From NCBI RefSeq assembly GCF_003019675.1, contig NZ_CP028105.1, forward strand, positions 3,116,282 to 3,180,281: 64,000 bases of DNA, given 5' to 3'. Below the pieces are notes generated by a model. The model did not search any database. It had not been told where the DNA came from and saw nothing but the letters and a program-made list of their open reading frames with translations. The DNA comes from Fusobacterium ulcerans. GTDB taxonomy: Bacteria; Fusobacteriota; Fusobacteriia; Fusobacteriales; Fusobacteriaceae. Of the stretch, positions 45,504 to 54,741 are shown in pieces. The position numbers and the translations under genes are program-made. Numbering within the stretch: the first letter of the stretch is position 1; each line of letters starts with the position of its first letter.

Positions 45504-46291
45504 CTCTTCTCCTTCTTAACTTTTGGAATTATATATGGTATCCCCTCTTCTGTACAAAATATTTCAGATTCCAAATCATATATTTTTTTTAGATTCTCTT
45601 TAGTCAGAGTTTCTTTAGGAGTTCCTTTGCAGTATACTTTCCCATCTTTCAGCATTACTATTTCATCGCAAAACATAGCTGCAAGATTAAGATCGTGAAG
45701 AACTGCAACTGCTGTTTTTCCTTTTTTCTTTATTATATCCTTTACTTTTTCCATAAGTTCCAGAGCATGATTCAAATCAAGAGCAGATGTAGGCTCGTCC
45801 AGCAATATTATATCTGTATCCTGTGTAATAGCCCTTGCTAACAGGACTCTCTGAAATTCTCCCCCAGACAATGTTACTGCTGTTCTTCTACAGAACTTTT
45901 CAAGCCCAAGCTCCTTTAGAGAATCTTCAGCTATTTCTCTGTCCTTTTTAGTATAACCGCTCCAGTTGTTTTCCAAATGAGGCAGTCTTCCCATCAAAAC
46001 AAAATCTTCTACATCCATAGCTGACATTAGCTGAGATTTCTGTGGGACTAGAGAGATACATTTTGATTTTTCCTTTTGAGTGTATTTTCTACTGTTTCTA
46101 TTCAAGATTTCAATGTCTCCAGAATTACTGTGGAGATATCCAAGTATATTTTTTAGAAGAGTTGTTTTTCCACACCCATTAGGACCTAATATTCCTGTAA
46201 GTTTTCTATCAGTTATACTTAAATCTATACCATTTAATATTTTTCTTTCTCCATAGGAGAAATTCAATTTTTCTATTTTTATTACTTCCAT
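45500..46291 (-). CDS. hmuV: heme ABC transporter ATPase, copy 2
   Basis: This 263-residue paralog of 39073-39864 has intact Walker A (GPNGCGKTT), Q-loop (VPQKSQLMSA), LSGGEFQRV, Walker B (IILLDEPTSALDLNH) and H-loop motifs. It retains the 4-bp and 1-bp overlaps with its neighbours. Both ATPases should be active; the two copies might cross-assemble with either permease because the coupling loops are almost the same. Confidence 0.9.
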   Translation of the reverse strand: MEVIKIEKLNFSYGERKILNGIDLSITDRKLTGILGPNGCGKTTLLKNILGYLHSNSGDIEILNRNSRKYTQKEKSKCISLVPQKSQLMSAMDVEDFVLMGRLPHLENNWSGYTKKDREIAEDSLKELGLEKFCRRTAVTLSGGEFQRVLLARAITQDTDIILLDEPTSALDLNHALELMEKVKDIIKKKGKTAVAVLHDLNLAAMFCDEIVMLKDGKVYCKGTPKETLTKENLKKIYDLESEIFCTEEGIPYIIPKVKKEKR

Positions 46292-47262
46292 TAGAATTCT
46301 CTCCTTTTGTTTCTAAGTGCCAGATACAAGAAAAATGGTGCCCCAAAGAATGCTGTAATAACTCCTATTGGAACTTCTGTAGGAGCCAATATCAGTCTTC
46401 CAAAAGTATCACATATGAGAAGGAAAAAACCTCCAGCTAATATAGTACTTGGAAGAAGTTTTGAATTAGACGGACCTAAAAGCATTCTCATTGTATGAGG
46501 TACTATCAGTCCTACAAATCCTATCATTCCTGAAAAAGCTACTGAAAAGGCAACTACCAGAGCTGCAACTGTCAATGTTTTTACTTTTAATTTGTTAACA
46601 TCTATTCCCAGTGAATGTGCTTCCTCATCTCCTGAGAGCAAAGCATCCAGTTGATTTCTCTTAGAATAAAAATAACTCACAGAGAAAACAAGAGGTACTG
46701 CCAGAAAAGCAACTCTGCTCCATGTAGCATTTCCCAAGTATCCCATCATCCACATAGTTATTTTAAAAGAATCTTCTCCTATCATATACATAGCAAAAGA
46801 TGTAAATGCTCCTAGGAACGAAGATACAGCTATTCCAACTATAAGAAGAGTAGCCACATTAACTTTATTCCCTTTCTTTGCCATTTTGAATATGAGAAGT
46901 GTACTTGCCAGACAAGTAAAAAATGCAATAACTCCATACATGTAGTCAGGCATATCAAAAACAAAAGCTATAACAGCACCAAATGTAGCACTAGCTGCTA
47001 TTCCTATGATATATGGATCAGCTAATGGATTTTGAAATACTGTCTGTACTACTACTCCACTGGAAGAAAGCATCATCCCTACGAGAATTGACATCATTAT
47101 TCTAGGCAGTCTTAAATTAAAGATTATAATTTTTATATATTCAGGAGCTTTCTCTGGATTAAATATATATTCCAGAGGAATTGGAACACTCCCTAAAGGT
47201 ATAGAGAGTATTCCTACTGCTAAAGTTCCTATTATTAACAATAACGGTAAAACTTTTTCCAT
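46291..47262 (-). CDS. hmuU: heme ABC transporter permease (FecCD family), copy 2
   Basis: This 323-residue paralog of 39864-40835 has FNLRLPRIMMSILVGMML, NPLADPYIIGIAASATFGA, GDEEAHSLGIDV and GLIVPHTMRMLLGPSN in place, and an identical C-terminus LALRNKRREF. Changes are mostly conservative and lie in the helices. It is 22 bp downstream of its receptor gene. Confidence 0.9.
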   Translation of the reverse strand: MEKVLPLLLIIGTLAVGILSIPLGSVPIPLEYIFNPEKAPEYIKIIIFNLRLPRIMMSILVGMMLSSSGVVVQTVFQNPLADPYIIGIAASATFGAVIAFVFDMPDYMYGVIAFFTCLASTLLIFKMAKKGNKVNVATLLIVGIAVSSFLGAFTSFAMYMIGEDSFKITMWMMGYLGNATWSRVAFLAVPLVFSVSYFYSKRNQLDALLSGDEEAHSLGIDVNKLKVKTLTVAALVVAFSVAFSGMIGFVGLIVPHTMRMLLGPSNSKLLPSTILAGGFFLLICDTFGRLILAPTEVPIGVITAFFGAPFFLYLALRNKRREF

Positions 47263-47284
47263 TTTTATTCCTCACAATTTTATT

Positions 47285-49378
47285 TTATAGGCTATATCTG
47301 AAACCTACATAGTAGTTTCTTTCTGCTGCTGGGTCATATGTATATCCTGTACTTGCACTATAATCTACATCTTCATAATATTTTTCATTAAATAAGTTGT
47401 TGATTCCAGCATATAAACTCAAACCAAAGTTAAAGTTGTAGTTTGCTCTGACATTAGCTACAGTATGAGAGTTAGTTTTTCCTCCCAAGTTTTGGTTATT
47501 TAAGTATACATCATCTACATATACTACTTCTGCACCTAAATTGAAGTTATCAGTAAATCTGTAGTTAGCTCCAATATTGAATTTATTTCTTGGTACATTA
47601 GCTATTCTGTTACCTGATAAATCTGCTGCCCCTGTCTTATTTCCATTACTATCATACACACCTTTTTCTCCATCTTTAATTTTTGCATTAATATATGCAT
47701 AAGATTGAGATAAAGTTAATTTTCCAAGATATTGTTCAGCTTTTAATTCAAATCCAAGTCTTTCTGTTTTTCCTAAGTTGTAGTTATTTATCCATGCTGG
47801 CGGCATACCAGAAGCCATTTCATTTGTTATTTCATCTTTAGTTATTGTATAAAATACAGAAGCATTAAAGCTTGTAAATCCTATATAATCTGATACTCCA
47901 ATTTCAAAGTTATCATATTTTTCAGATTTTAAATCATTCAAGTAATATTCCGCAACACCAGCTTGTGTAACCTTATTTGTCAATAAAGCTGGTGGTGGAG
48001 AAGTAAATCCTCTTTCATATCTGATATATGTTTTCCCTGTATCTGAATAAAGATAGTTAGCAGACAATTCATAAGCAAAATTATCTTCATCACTTGTTAC
48101 TGAAACTCCTTCATTTTTTCCACTACTTCTTATTGTTTTTCTACCAACATCATAGTTAGCTCTTTCATATCTAATCCCTTGAGCAAATTCAAAATTTCCC
48201 CATACATAATTATTCATTACATATCCACTAATAGTTTCTTTTTCTAAATCATTAGTTGTTTCACTTAAAGAAGTCTTCCCACTCATAAGAGTTGTTGTTC
48301 CACTATATCTTGTTGCTTTATTATTTATATAATCCATTCCAAAAATAAGATTACTTCCCTCTCCATATGAATATCTTAATTTAGGCTTAACTCCCCATTT
48401 TTTATCTTCAAATTTCCCATCTTGCCATACAGATACATCCATCATTGCACTTTCTGCAAATGAAGACATTTTGGTATCCATAGTTGTTTTTTGATAAAAT
48501 CCAGTTAAATTAAAATCTAAATTTTCGGAAAATTTATTATTATAAGTTAAAGTATATTCGTCTTTATCTGTATCTGTTGTCCCTATTTCTTTTCCTAATT
48601 TTCCTGAATACATCCCAGTTTGTTTTCTATCTTCATTTACTTGTTCCTTAGTCAGCATAGATGGATAAGTTTCATCTGCTTCATATCTTGAATATTTAAA
48701 TCCAATATCTTGTGTATCAGATATTCTGTATCTGATATCTCCTTGGAAATAATCAGAATCAGATTTATCATAATCTCTATATCCTTTTGCATTATTTTTA
48801 GTATATGCAAGATTTACATCAAAGTTTCCAAAGCTTTCTCCTACAGCTACATTAGTTTTATTACTTCCATATTGTCCATGGTCAAATCCTACTGTTGCTT
48901 TTCTTCCAGTTCCTTTTTTAGTAATGATGTTTACTATTCCCCCAGAAGTTCCGCTTCCATAAAGAACTGAACCTCCTCCCGGAAGTACTTCTATTCTTTC
49001 AATACTATCAGGTGATATTGTATTGATAGGAGTAGCTGTCATTGATGTATCCAGAGAGTTCATTTGTACTCCATCTACAAGTATCTGTACATTCTGCTTT
49101 GCTTTATCCCCTTGTCCTCTCAAATCAATTATTGAATCTTTCCCTTGTTTTACAATGTTAACACTAGGAATATCAGCTAATATTTCATCTACTGTCTTGT
49201 AATTTTTCTCTTCAATTTCTTTAGCTGTAACTATACTTGGGTTGCTTGCTGTTTTTCTCATTTCTGTTTCAAATCCAGTTGTTGAATAAACAACACTTTT
49301 CCCTAAGTCTACCTCCTGTTGTCCATATGCTGCAACTGCTAGAGCCGCCCAGATTAAACCTATTGATTTCTTGCTCAT
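47285..49378 (-). CDS. TonB-dependent outer-membrane receptor, copy 2
   Basis: This 697-residue paralog of 40862-42892 has the same plug motifs (KNYKTVDEILADIPSVNI, LRGQGDK, LPGGGSVLYGSG) and a C-terminus ending VGFRYSL. It carries extra or different loop sequence, for example around SGKLGKEIGTTDTDK and the threonine-rich region after residue 340, where the two receptors cannot be aligned simply. Different loops on a shared plug suggest different heme sources. It lies 46 bp after its hmuW. Confidence 0.9.
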   Translation of the reverse strand: MSKKSIGLIWAALAVAAYGQQEVDLGKSVVYSTTGFETEMRKTASNPSIVTAKEIEEKNYKTVDEILADIPSVNIVKQGKDSIIDLRGQGDKAKQNVQILVDGVQMNSLDTSMTATPINTISPDSIERIEVLPGGGSVLYGSGTSGGIVNIITKKGTGRKATVGFDHGQYGSNKTNVAVGESFGNFDVNLAYTKNNAKGYRDYDKSDSDYFQGDIRYRISDTQDIGFKYSRYEADETYPSMLTKEQVNEDRKQTGMYSGKLGKEIGTTDTDKDEYTLTYNNKFSENLDFNLTGFYQKTTMDTKMSSFAESAMMDVSVWQDGKFEDKKWGVKPKLRYSYGEGSNLIFGMDYINNKATRYSGTTTLMSGKTSLSETTNDLEKETISGYVMNNYVWGNFEFAQGIRYERANYDVGRKTIRSSGKNEGVSVTSDEDNFAYELSANYLYSDTGKTYIRYERGFTSPPPALLTNKVTQAGVAEYYLNDLKSEKYDNFEIGVSDYIGFTSFNASVFYTITKDEITNEMASGMPPAWINNYNLGKTERLGFELKAEQYLGKLTLSQSYAYINAKIKDGEKGVYDSNGNKTGAADLSGNRIANVPRNKFNIGANYRFTDNFNLGAEVVYVDDVYLNNQNLGGKTNSHTVANVRANYNFNFGLSLYAGINNLFNEKYYEDVDYSASTGYTYDPAAERNYYVGFRYSL

Positions 49379-49424
49379 TTTGTTCTCCTTTCAAGTCTGT
49401 TTTATATAGATTTTTATTAAAAAC

Positions 49425-50693
49425 TTATTTATTGAAAAGCTGTTCCATTACATAGATTATGATATCACTTGAAATATTATTTCCCCAGAATATCCCATCT
49501 TGTGTAAGTACAAATGAATCTTCTTTTTCATTAAGCAGTCCTTTGCTTTGGTAATCTTTCATTTTTTCAGCAAAATGTTTATACTCTTCCTCAGATAAAA
49601 TATCTTTTACATCTGCCTTATTTATTACTGGAAACTGCATAAATCCAGAAAGTCTTGAGAATCTCTCATGATAATCAGTTTGTTTTGAGTAGAATGACAT
49701 CTCTTTATTCATTCTGTAAACTCCAACACCATTTACTGATCCCCCTGCTCCAACACCTATTGGGAATGTATCTCCCCCTGTATTTCTAACTTTGATGTAT
49801 TTATAATTATCTCCATCATTTTTAGCTATTTTAGTCAGCTCTAAAACATGATATTTATCTTCTCTCAACATCTCATCTACAAAGTGCTGATATAGAAGAT
49901 AATCTTTTTTCATATCTTCTTCTAATTTTACTTTTTCTGCCTCAATATCTTTAGATAGTTTTGAGCCATCATGTACCATCAAAGAATAGAAACTTGCACT
50001 GCTCAGTTCCAATTCTTTTACAAGTCTTGCATCTTCTATCACTTCTTCCAAAGTTTCATCAGGGAAATTATATATAATATCCACACATACATCTCCCTTA
50101 AAAAATGCTTTTAGCTTTTTAAGTCTTTCTACAACTTCTTCTTTTCCATAAGTTCTGTTATAGAATACCCTTCCTCTGTCAGAAAATGTCTGAATTCCTA
50201 CACTTAATCTATTTACTCCATATTTCATCATAACTTCCAGCTTTTCTTCAGTAAGGTTATGCAGTGTAGTTTCAAATGTAAACTCATAGTCTTCAGCTAA
50301 AGTAACATTTTTCTTTATACTTTCAAGTATTATTTCAAGTTGATGTGGTTTATACACAGTAGGTGTTCCCCCACCAAAAAATATTACTTCAAATTCACTC
50401 TTTTTAAAATAATTAGTCTGTCCATATTTATCAAATTCATCAGCTATGTATTGAGCGTATGAATCCAGACTCCCATCTATTTGCTTTCTGTTAAGATTAC
50501 AAAAAGAACATATCTTATCGCAATATGGTGTATGTACATAAATAGCCTTTTTTCTGCTGTCAGGTTCCTCCTGTAACATCAGTTCAAAGCTTTCTTTATC
50601 AGCTCTTTCACTTTTGATATATTTGTTAATCAAACTATTACTGTCGTGATGAGATTTTAATCTTTTATCAAACAGCAGTAAATTTTTTTTCAT
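49425..50693 (-). CDS. hmuW: radical SAM anaerobic heme-degrading enzyme, HmuW/HutW type, copy 2
   Basis: This 422-residue paralog of 42929-44197 keeps the CxxxCxxC cluster motif at the same place, HDSNSLINKYI at the start, FFGGGTPTVY, ETTLHNLTEEKLEVMMKYG and GDTFPIGVGAGGSV. The C-terminal 80 residues are the most changed. It is the promoter-proximal gene of the upstream operon copy and diverges from hmuF, which encodes its likely flavodoxin partner. Confidence 0.9.
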   Translation of the reverse strand: MKKNLLLFDKRLKSHHDSNSLINKYIKSERADKESFELMLQEEPDSRKKAIYVHTPYCDKICSFCNLNRKQIDGSLDSYAQYIADEFDKYGQTNYFKKSEFEVIFFGGGTPTVYKPHQLEIILESIKKNVTLAEDYEFTFETTLHNLTEEKLEVMMKYGVNRLSVGIQTFSDRGRVFYNRTYGKEEVVERLKKLKAFFKGDVCVDIIYNFPDETLEEVIEDARLVKELELSSASFYSLMVHDGSKLSKDIEAEKVKLEEDMKKDYLLYQHFVDEMLREDKYHVLELTKIAKNDGDNYKYIKVRNTGGDTFPIGVGAGGSVNGVGVYRMNKEMSFYSKQTDYHERFSRLSGFMQFPVINKADVKDILSEEEYKHFAEKMKDYQSKGLLNEKEDSFVLTQDGIFWGNNISSDIIIYVMEQLFNK

Positions 50694-50777
50694 GTATTCC
50701 TCCTTGATATTTTTTTCTATACTTTAAGTAGTACGGGCATTTGTTTTCTTCAATCCTGTTTTTCTTTCAACGTTTTT

Positions 50778-50806
50778 ATATTAATATTAATTTGTTTTCT
50801 TGTCAA
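50778..50806 (-). promoter_or_regulatory. promoter with AT palindrome, hmu operon copy 2
   Basis: On the minus strand TTGACA (50806-50801) and TAATAT (50783-50778) are 17 bp apart. ATTAATATTAAT (50780-50791) is a 12-bp perfect palindrome covering the -10 and part of the spacer, matching the arrangement at 44289. Confidence 0.78.
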
Positions 50807-50847
50807 GCAAAAATTATTCAATACAAAAATATAGTTTTTGAAATTAT

Positions 50848-50876
50848 TTGACTTTAAAAGTATTTTTTGGTATAAC
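50848..50876 (+). promoter_or_regulatory. promoter of hmuF-exbBD-tonB
   Basis: TTGACT (50848-50853) and TATAAC (50871-50876) are 17 bp apart. The two divergent promoters have -35 boxes only about 40 bp apart, so one regulator could control both directions. Confidence 0.75.
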
Positions 50877-50911
50877 TTATGTGATGATAAAATTTTTAGG
50901 AGGTTTTTTTA

Positions 50912-51418
50912 ATGAAAGCACTTGTTACTTATTCTACAAAAACTGGTAATACAAAAAAGGTTGCTGAATCTATTGCTAAAGCTATAGATAATGCTGAAAT
51001 AAAAGATATTGCAGAAGTAAGCAATCTGGATTACGACTTGATTATTGTAGGAACTTGGATAGATAAAGGAACAGCAGATACGAAGGCTCTTAACTTTATA
51101 AAGACTATCAAAAACAAAAATACAGCCTTTTTCTTCACATTGGGAGCTTATCCTGATTCTCAACATGCTTTGGACTGTGTTGAAAACATAACAAAACTTT
51201 TCACTGAAAATGACAATAAAGTATTAGGACATTTCCTATGTCAAGGGGCTATTGATCCTAAACTTATAGAAATGATGCAGACTAAATTTGGACCTGAGCA
51301 TCCTCATGGACCAAATCCTGAAAGAATAAAAAGATGGGCTGATGCAAGTCTTCATCCAGATGAAACTGATTTGAACAATGCATATACATATTTTAAAGAC
51401 CTTATAGCAAAACTTTAA
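50912..51418 (+). CDS. hmuF: flavodoxin-like protein HmuF (heme/anaerobilin handling)
   Basis: This 168-residue flavodoxin has the FMN phosphate loop TYSTKTGNTKKVAES at residues 6-20, then IVGTWIDKGTADTKAL and FFFTLGAYPDSQHA as the isoalloxazine-binding loops, and a C-terminal extension with HPHGPNPERIKRW. It matches the flavodoxin type that in F. nucleatum (HmuF) traffics heme and reduces anaerobilin after HmuW acts. The gene has AGGAGG before the ATG and its own promoter. It leads an operon with exbB, exbD and tonB, and there is only one copy although hmuW is duplicated. Confidence 0.85.
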   Translation: MKALVTYSTKTGNTKKVAESIAKAIDNAEIKDIAEVSNLDYDLIIVGTWIDKGTADTKALNFIKTIKNKNTAFFFTLGAYPDSQHALDCVENITKLFTENDNKVLGHFLCQGAIDPKLIEMMQTKFGPEHPHGPNPERIKRWADASLHPDETDLNNAYTYFKDLIAKL

Positions 51419-51445
51419 TTAAATTTTTAGGAGGAACATACTGAA

Positions 51446-52066
51446 ATGATGTACTATTTTAAAGTGGGAGGTCCACTGATGTGGATACTTTTCATACTAT
51501 CTCTTATCTCTACCACTGTTATAATTGAAAGATTATTCTTTTTCTTTAAAAAAGAAAAAACTATGAACAGAAATTTTAGAAAAGAAGTAATACTAGCTGT
51601 TTCTAACAGAGATATGTGTAGAATAATTGAAATTTGTGATAAAGAGAGAAATTCTGTTGGATGTACAGTGAAAAAATTCCTTTGCAGATGCAATATATGT
51701 GATACTAATCTAAAAGATTTTCACCAGTTCGACCAGATAATAAAAGAAATTGAGATGGATGAAATAAGTCCTCTGGAAAAAAGACTTCATATCTTAGGAA
51801 TAATAGCTCATGTGGCTCCTATGCTTGGACTTTTAGGAACTGTTACTGGAATGATTGATGCTTTTAAAGATCTTTCTAAATTTGGGGCAGGAGATCCTAC
51901 TATTGTAGCTGACAGTATATCAAAAGCATTAATAACTACAGCAGCAGGGCTTTCTATCGCTATTCCAGCATTAGTGGTATACAATTTGTTAAATAAGAGA
52001 ATCGAAGAAATTGAAGAGGAAATAGATAAAATAACAACTAATGTTATTAATATTGTGAGGGGATAA
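51446..52066 (+). CDS. exbB: ExbB/TolQ-type proton channel subunit
   Basis: The 206 residues have three membrane helices (about 10-30, 115-140 and 160-185). MotA/TolQ/ExbB motifs are visible: EKRLHILGIIAHVAPMLGLLGTVTGMIDAF and ISKALITTAAGLSIAIPALV. With ExbD it forms the proton-driven motor that energises TonB. Two ATG codons lie side by side; the first (51446) is used, after AGGAGGA. It is 27 bp after hmuF and 2 bp before exbD. Confidence 0.93.
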   Translation: MMYYFKVGGPLMWILFILSLISTTVIIERLFFFFKKEKTMNRNFRKEVILAVSNRDMCRIIEICDKERNSVGCTVKKFLCRCNICDTNLKDFHQFDQIIKEIEMDEISPLEKRLHILGIIAHVAPMLGLLGTVTGMIDAFKDLSKFGAGDPTIVADSISKALITTAAGLSIAIPALVVYNLLNKRIEEIEEEIDKITTNVINIVRG

Positions 52067-52068
52067 GA

Positions 52069-52464
52069 ATGGCTAGATACAAAAAAAAGAGAGCACTTCT
52101 CACTCCTGATCTTACACCGCTTATAGATGTGGTATTTCTGCTTTTAATATTTTTCATAGTTTCTACGACTTTTAACAAATATGGTAATATTGATATCGAT
52201 CTTCCAACTTCTACTTTAGCCAGTGAAGAGACTAAAGACAAGAATCTGGAAATTATTATTGATAAAGACAACAGATATTTCATTACTCTTGGGGATAAGA
52301 AAAATGTAGAAATAACTTTTGAGGAACTCGACAGTTATTTGAACGGAGTAGAAAGTGTCTCTGTAACTGGAGATAAAGAATTAAAATATCAATATATTAT
52401 AGATATCATAACTAAAGTAAAACAACATGGCATAGAAAATTTAGGAATAAATTTTTATGAGTAA
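52069..52464 (+). CDS. exbD: ExbD biopolymer transport protein
   Basis: The 131 residues have one membrane helix near 20-40 and the essential aspartate in LTPLIDVVFLLLIFF (Asp at about residue 20), followed by a periplasmic domain. It partners ExbB. The start lies 2 bp after the exbB stop, with GAGGGGA as the ribosome site inside the exbB end. Size and motif are standard. Confidence 0.93.
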   Translation: MARYKKKRALLTPDLTPLIDVVFLLLIFFIVSTTFNKYGNIDIDLPTSTLASEETKDKNLEIIIDKDNRYFITLGDKKNVEITFEELDSYLNGVESVSVTGDKELKYQYIIDIITKVKQHGIENLGINFYE

Positions 52465-52481
52465 AGAATAAGAGGTTTAAT

Positions 52482-53219
52482 ATGAAGAGATACTTTATTA
52501 TAGCACTTCTGCTGCATGGAATGCTCTTTTTTAAATTGAGTCTTCCCACTGTTACAAAAGATTTAGATACCAAAGAAAATTCTTTGAAACAAAGTGTACC
52601 AGTTACTTTTACACAAGTGAGCAAGGCAGCTCCTGTAGCAGCAGCTCCACCTCAACCTGTTGCAGAACCTCCAAAACCAAAGGAGATTCCTAAGAAAGAG
52701 GTAAAACCTGAGACGCCTAAACCTGTTCCAAAGAAAACAATTCCTAAAAAGGATATACCTAAAAAAGAAACAGTAAAAGAACCAGAAGCAAAAGAAGTAA
52801 AAAAAGTAAAAAAAGCTTCTGAAACCTCAGAAAGTTCTGCTTCTAATACAAGTACTGGTGATCACAATTCTTCTATTCCTAGTATGAACAGCTTACTTAC
52901 AGCTAATGCTGATGGTACTTACAATGCTGTTTCCAATCATGGAATAAAATACAAGATAACTAGAGAAATTACTCCTACATATCCTAAACAGGCTGAAAAT
53001 ATCAGATACAGGAAAAAAGTAATAGTAAAAGCTAAATTCCTTGTAGATCAGTCTGGTAATGTAAAAAATATATCTATTATTGATTCTCACAGTAAATTAG
53101 GATTCGATCAGGCTGTAATAGATGCTCTAGGAAAATGGAAGTTTTCACCTATTGTATTTAATGGGAAAGTTATCAGTGTGTATTTCCAGAAAGAGTTTGT
53201 TTTTGAACCAAAATTATAA
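52482..53219 (+). CDS. tonB: TonB energy transducer
   Basis: The 245 residues comprise a short N-terminal hydrophobic anchor (residues 4-18), a Pro/Lys/Glu-rich periplasmic linker (about 45-115, PKPKEIPKKEVKPE type) and a C-terminal TonB domain (TYPKQAENIRYRKKVIVKAKF, GFDQAVIDALGKWKFSPI). It links the ExbBD motor to the TonB boxes of outer-membrane receptors, presumably both heme receptors here. It is the last gene of the operon, followed by a strong terminator. Confidence 0.92.
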   Translation: MKRYFIIALLLHGMLFFKLSLPTVTKDLDTKENSLKQSVPVTFTQVSKAAPVAAAPPQPVAEPPKPKEIPKKEVKPETPKPVPKKTIPKKDIPKKETVKEPEAKEVKKVKKASETSESSASNTSTGDHNSSIPSMNSLLTANADGTYNAVSNHGIKYKITREITPTYPKQAENIRYRKKVIVKAKFLVDQSGNVKNISIIDSHSKLGFDQAVIDALGKWKFSPIVFNGKVISVYFQKEFVFEPKL

Positions 53220-53240
53220 AACTATATGGGGAAAAATATA

Positions 53241-53271
53241 AAAAATGGTGTAGTCTTCTACACCATTTTTT
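53241..53271. terminator. bidirectional terminator, tonB / nagE
   Basis: AAAAATGGTGTAG pairs perfectly with CTACACCATTTTT around a TCTT loop, with A and T tracts on both sides, between convergent genes. Confidence 0.93.
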
Positions 53272-53289
53272 CATTTATCTTTTAAATTA

Positions 53290-54741
53290 TTATACTAATT
53301 TTTTTAATTCTGTTGCAACAAACTCAACTTCAGGACCAACTATTACTTGAACAGCTGACTTACTTGGTTTTAATACACCAGGAACTAATTTTTTAATTTC
53401 TTTATCTTTTATTACAGCACTGTCGATTACTTCAAGTCTTAATCTAGTAGTACAGTTATCAATGTTGATTATGTTTTCTTTTCCACCTAAAAGAGGTAGT
53501 AAAGCAGTAGCTAATTCTGTATTAGAAGTAACTTTAACTGTCTCTTTAGTTTCAGATACATCATCATCTTCTCTACCAGGAGTTTTAAGATTGAATTTCT
53601 CAATAGCAAACTTAAATACTACATAGTAGATTACGAAGAATACAAGTCCTTGTATTATAAGCATATACCAACCTTGAGCCAGTGGATTTCTTGTTGAAAG
53701 AACTAAATCTATAAATCCAGCTGAGAATCCAAATCCTGCCATCCAGTGCATAGAAGCTGCAATGAATACAGATATACCAGTTAATACAGCATGTAATAAA
53801 TATAATCCAGGAGCAACGAACATGAATGCAAATTCGATAGGTTCTGTAACTCCAGTAAAGAAACTTGCAAATCCAGCTGCTAACATGATAGAAGAGATTT
53901 TTGCTCTGTTTTCAGGTTTAGCAGTTTTTACGAATGCAAGACAAGCTCCTAATAATCCAAACATCATAATAGGGAAGAATCCAGCTTGATACATTCCAGT
54001 TTTTCCTATTACAGCAGTTCCTTCAGCGATAGATTTTGCTCCACCTAGGAAGTTAGGGATATCATTGATACCAGCAACGTCAAACCAGAATACTGAGTTC
54101 AATGCATGGTGTAATCCAACAGGTATTAATAATCTGTTAAAGAATCCATATATTCCTGCTCCAAGTGGTCCTAATTTACTGATTCCTTCTCCAAATGATA
54201 CCAGTCCAGAGTAAACTGCCGGCCAGATGTACATAAGTATGAAAGAAACCAACATCATAACAAATGATGAAATAATTGGAACAAGTCTTTTTCCACTAAA
54301 GAAAGATAAGAACTTAGGCAATTCTACTTCACTGAATCTATTATAAAGTGCTGAAGATATAACCCCGCAAAGAATACCAGTAAATTGGTTGTTTATCTTA
54401 GAGAATCCAGCAGGTACTTCATTTGCAGGAATTCCTTTAATCATTCCTACTGCACCTGGAGATAATAAAGTAGTTACAACTAAGAAAGAAACTAATCCAG
54501 CAAGAGCTGCTGATCCGTTTTTGTCCTTAGACATACCAAAAGCTACACCGATAGCAAACAGAATAGGCATATTATCAATTATTGCCCCTCCTGATTTAAT
54601 AAAGAAAGCTGCTAGTACACTTTCTCCACCCCATCCTACAGGGTCGATCCAATATCCTAAACCTAACAATATTGCAGCCGCAGGTAGAACAGCAACTGGC
54701 ACCATAAGTGCTTTACCTATTTTTTGAAGATAACTAAACAT
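53290..54741 (-). CDS. nagE: PTS transporter IIBC, N-acetylglucosamine type
   Basis: The 483 residues comprise an EIIC domain of the glucose superfamily (about 1-370; MVPVAVLPAAAILLGLGYWIDP, GLHHALNSVFWFD, GVTEPIEFAFMFVAP) joined to an EIIB domain with the phosphorylation cysteine in IDNCTTRLRLEV near residue 430. There is no IIA domain, so EIIA must come from elsewhere. The GLHHALNSVFWFD segment favours N-acetylglucosamine over glucose or maltose. It imports and phosphorylates the sugar and is monocistronic. Confidence 0.88.
   Translation of the reverse strand: MFSYLQKIGKALMVPVAVLPAAAILLGLGYWIDPVGWGGESVLAAFFIKSGGAIIDNMPILFAIGVAFGMSKDKNGSAALAGLVSFLVVTTLLSPGAVGMIKGIPANEVPAGFSKINNQFTGILCGVISSALYNRFSEVELPKFLSFFSGKRLVPIISSFVMMLVSFILMYIWPAVYSGLVSFGEGISKLGPLGAGIYGFFNRLLIPVGLHHALNSVFWFDVAGINDIPNFLGGAKSIAEGTAVIGKTGMYQAGFFPIMMFGLLGACLAFVKTAKPENRAKISSIMLAAGFASFFTGVTEPIEFAFMFVAPGLYLLHAVLTGISVFIAASMHWMAGFGFSAGFIDLVLSTRNPLAQGWYMLIIQGLVFFVIYYVVFKFAIEKFNLKTPGREDDDVSETKETVKVTSNTELATALLPLLGGKENIINIDNCTTRLRLEVIDSAVIKDKEIKKLVPGVLKPSKSAVQVIVGPEVEFVATELKKLV

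Noticed and set aside
38186-50693. Tandem heme operons as an assembly duplication
   Set aside because: Proteins and spacers differ throughout, and the receptors differ in length, so these are two real copies.
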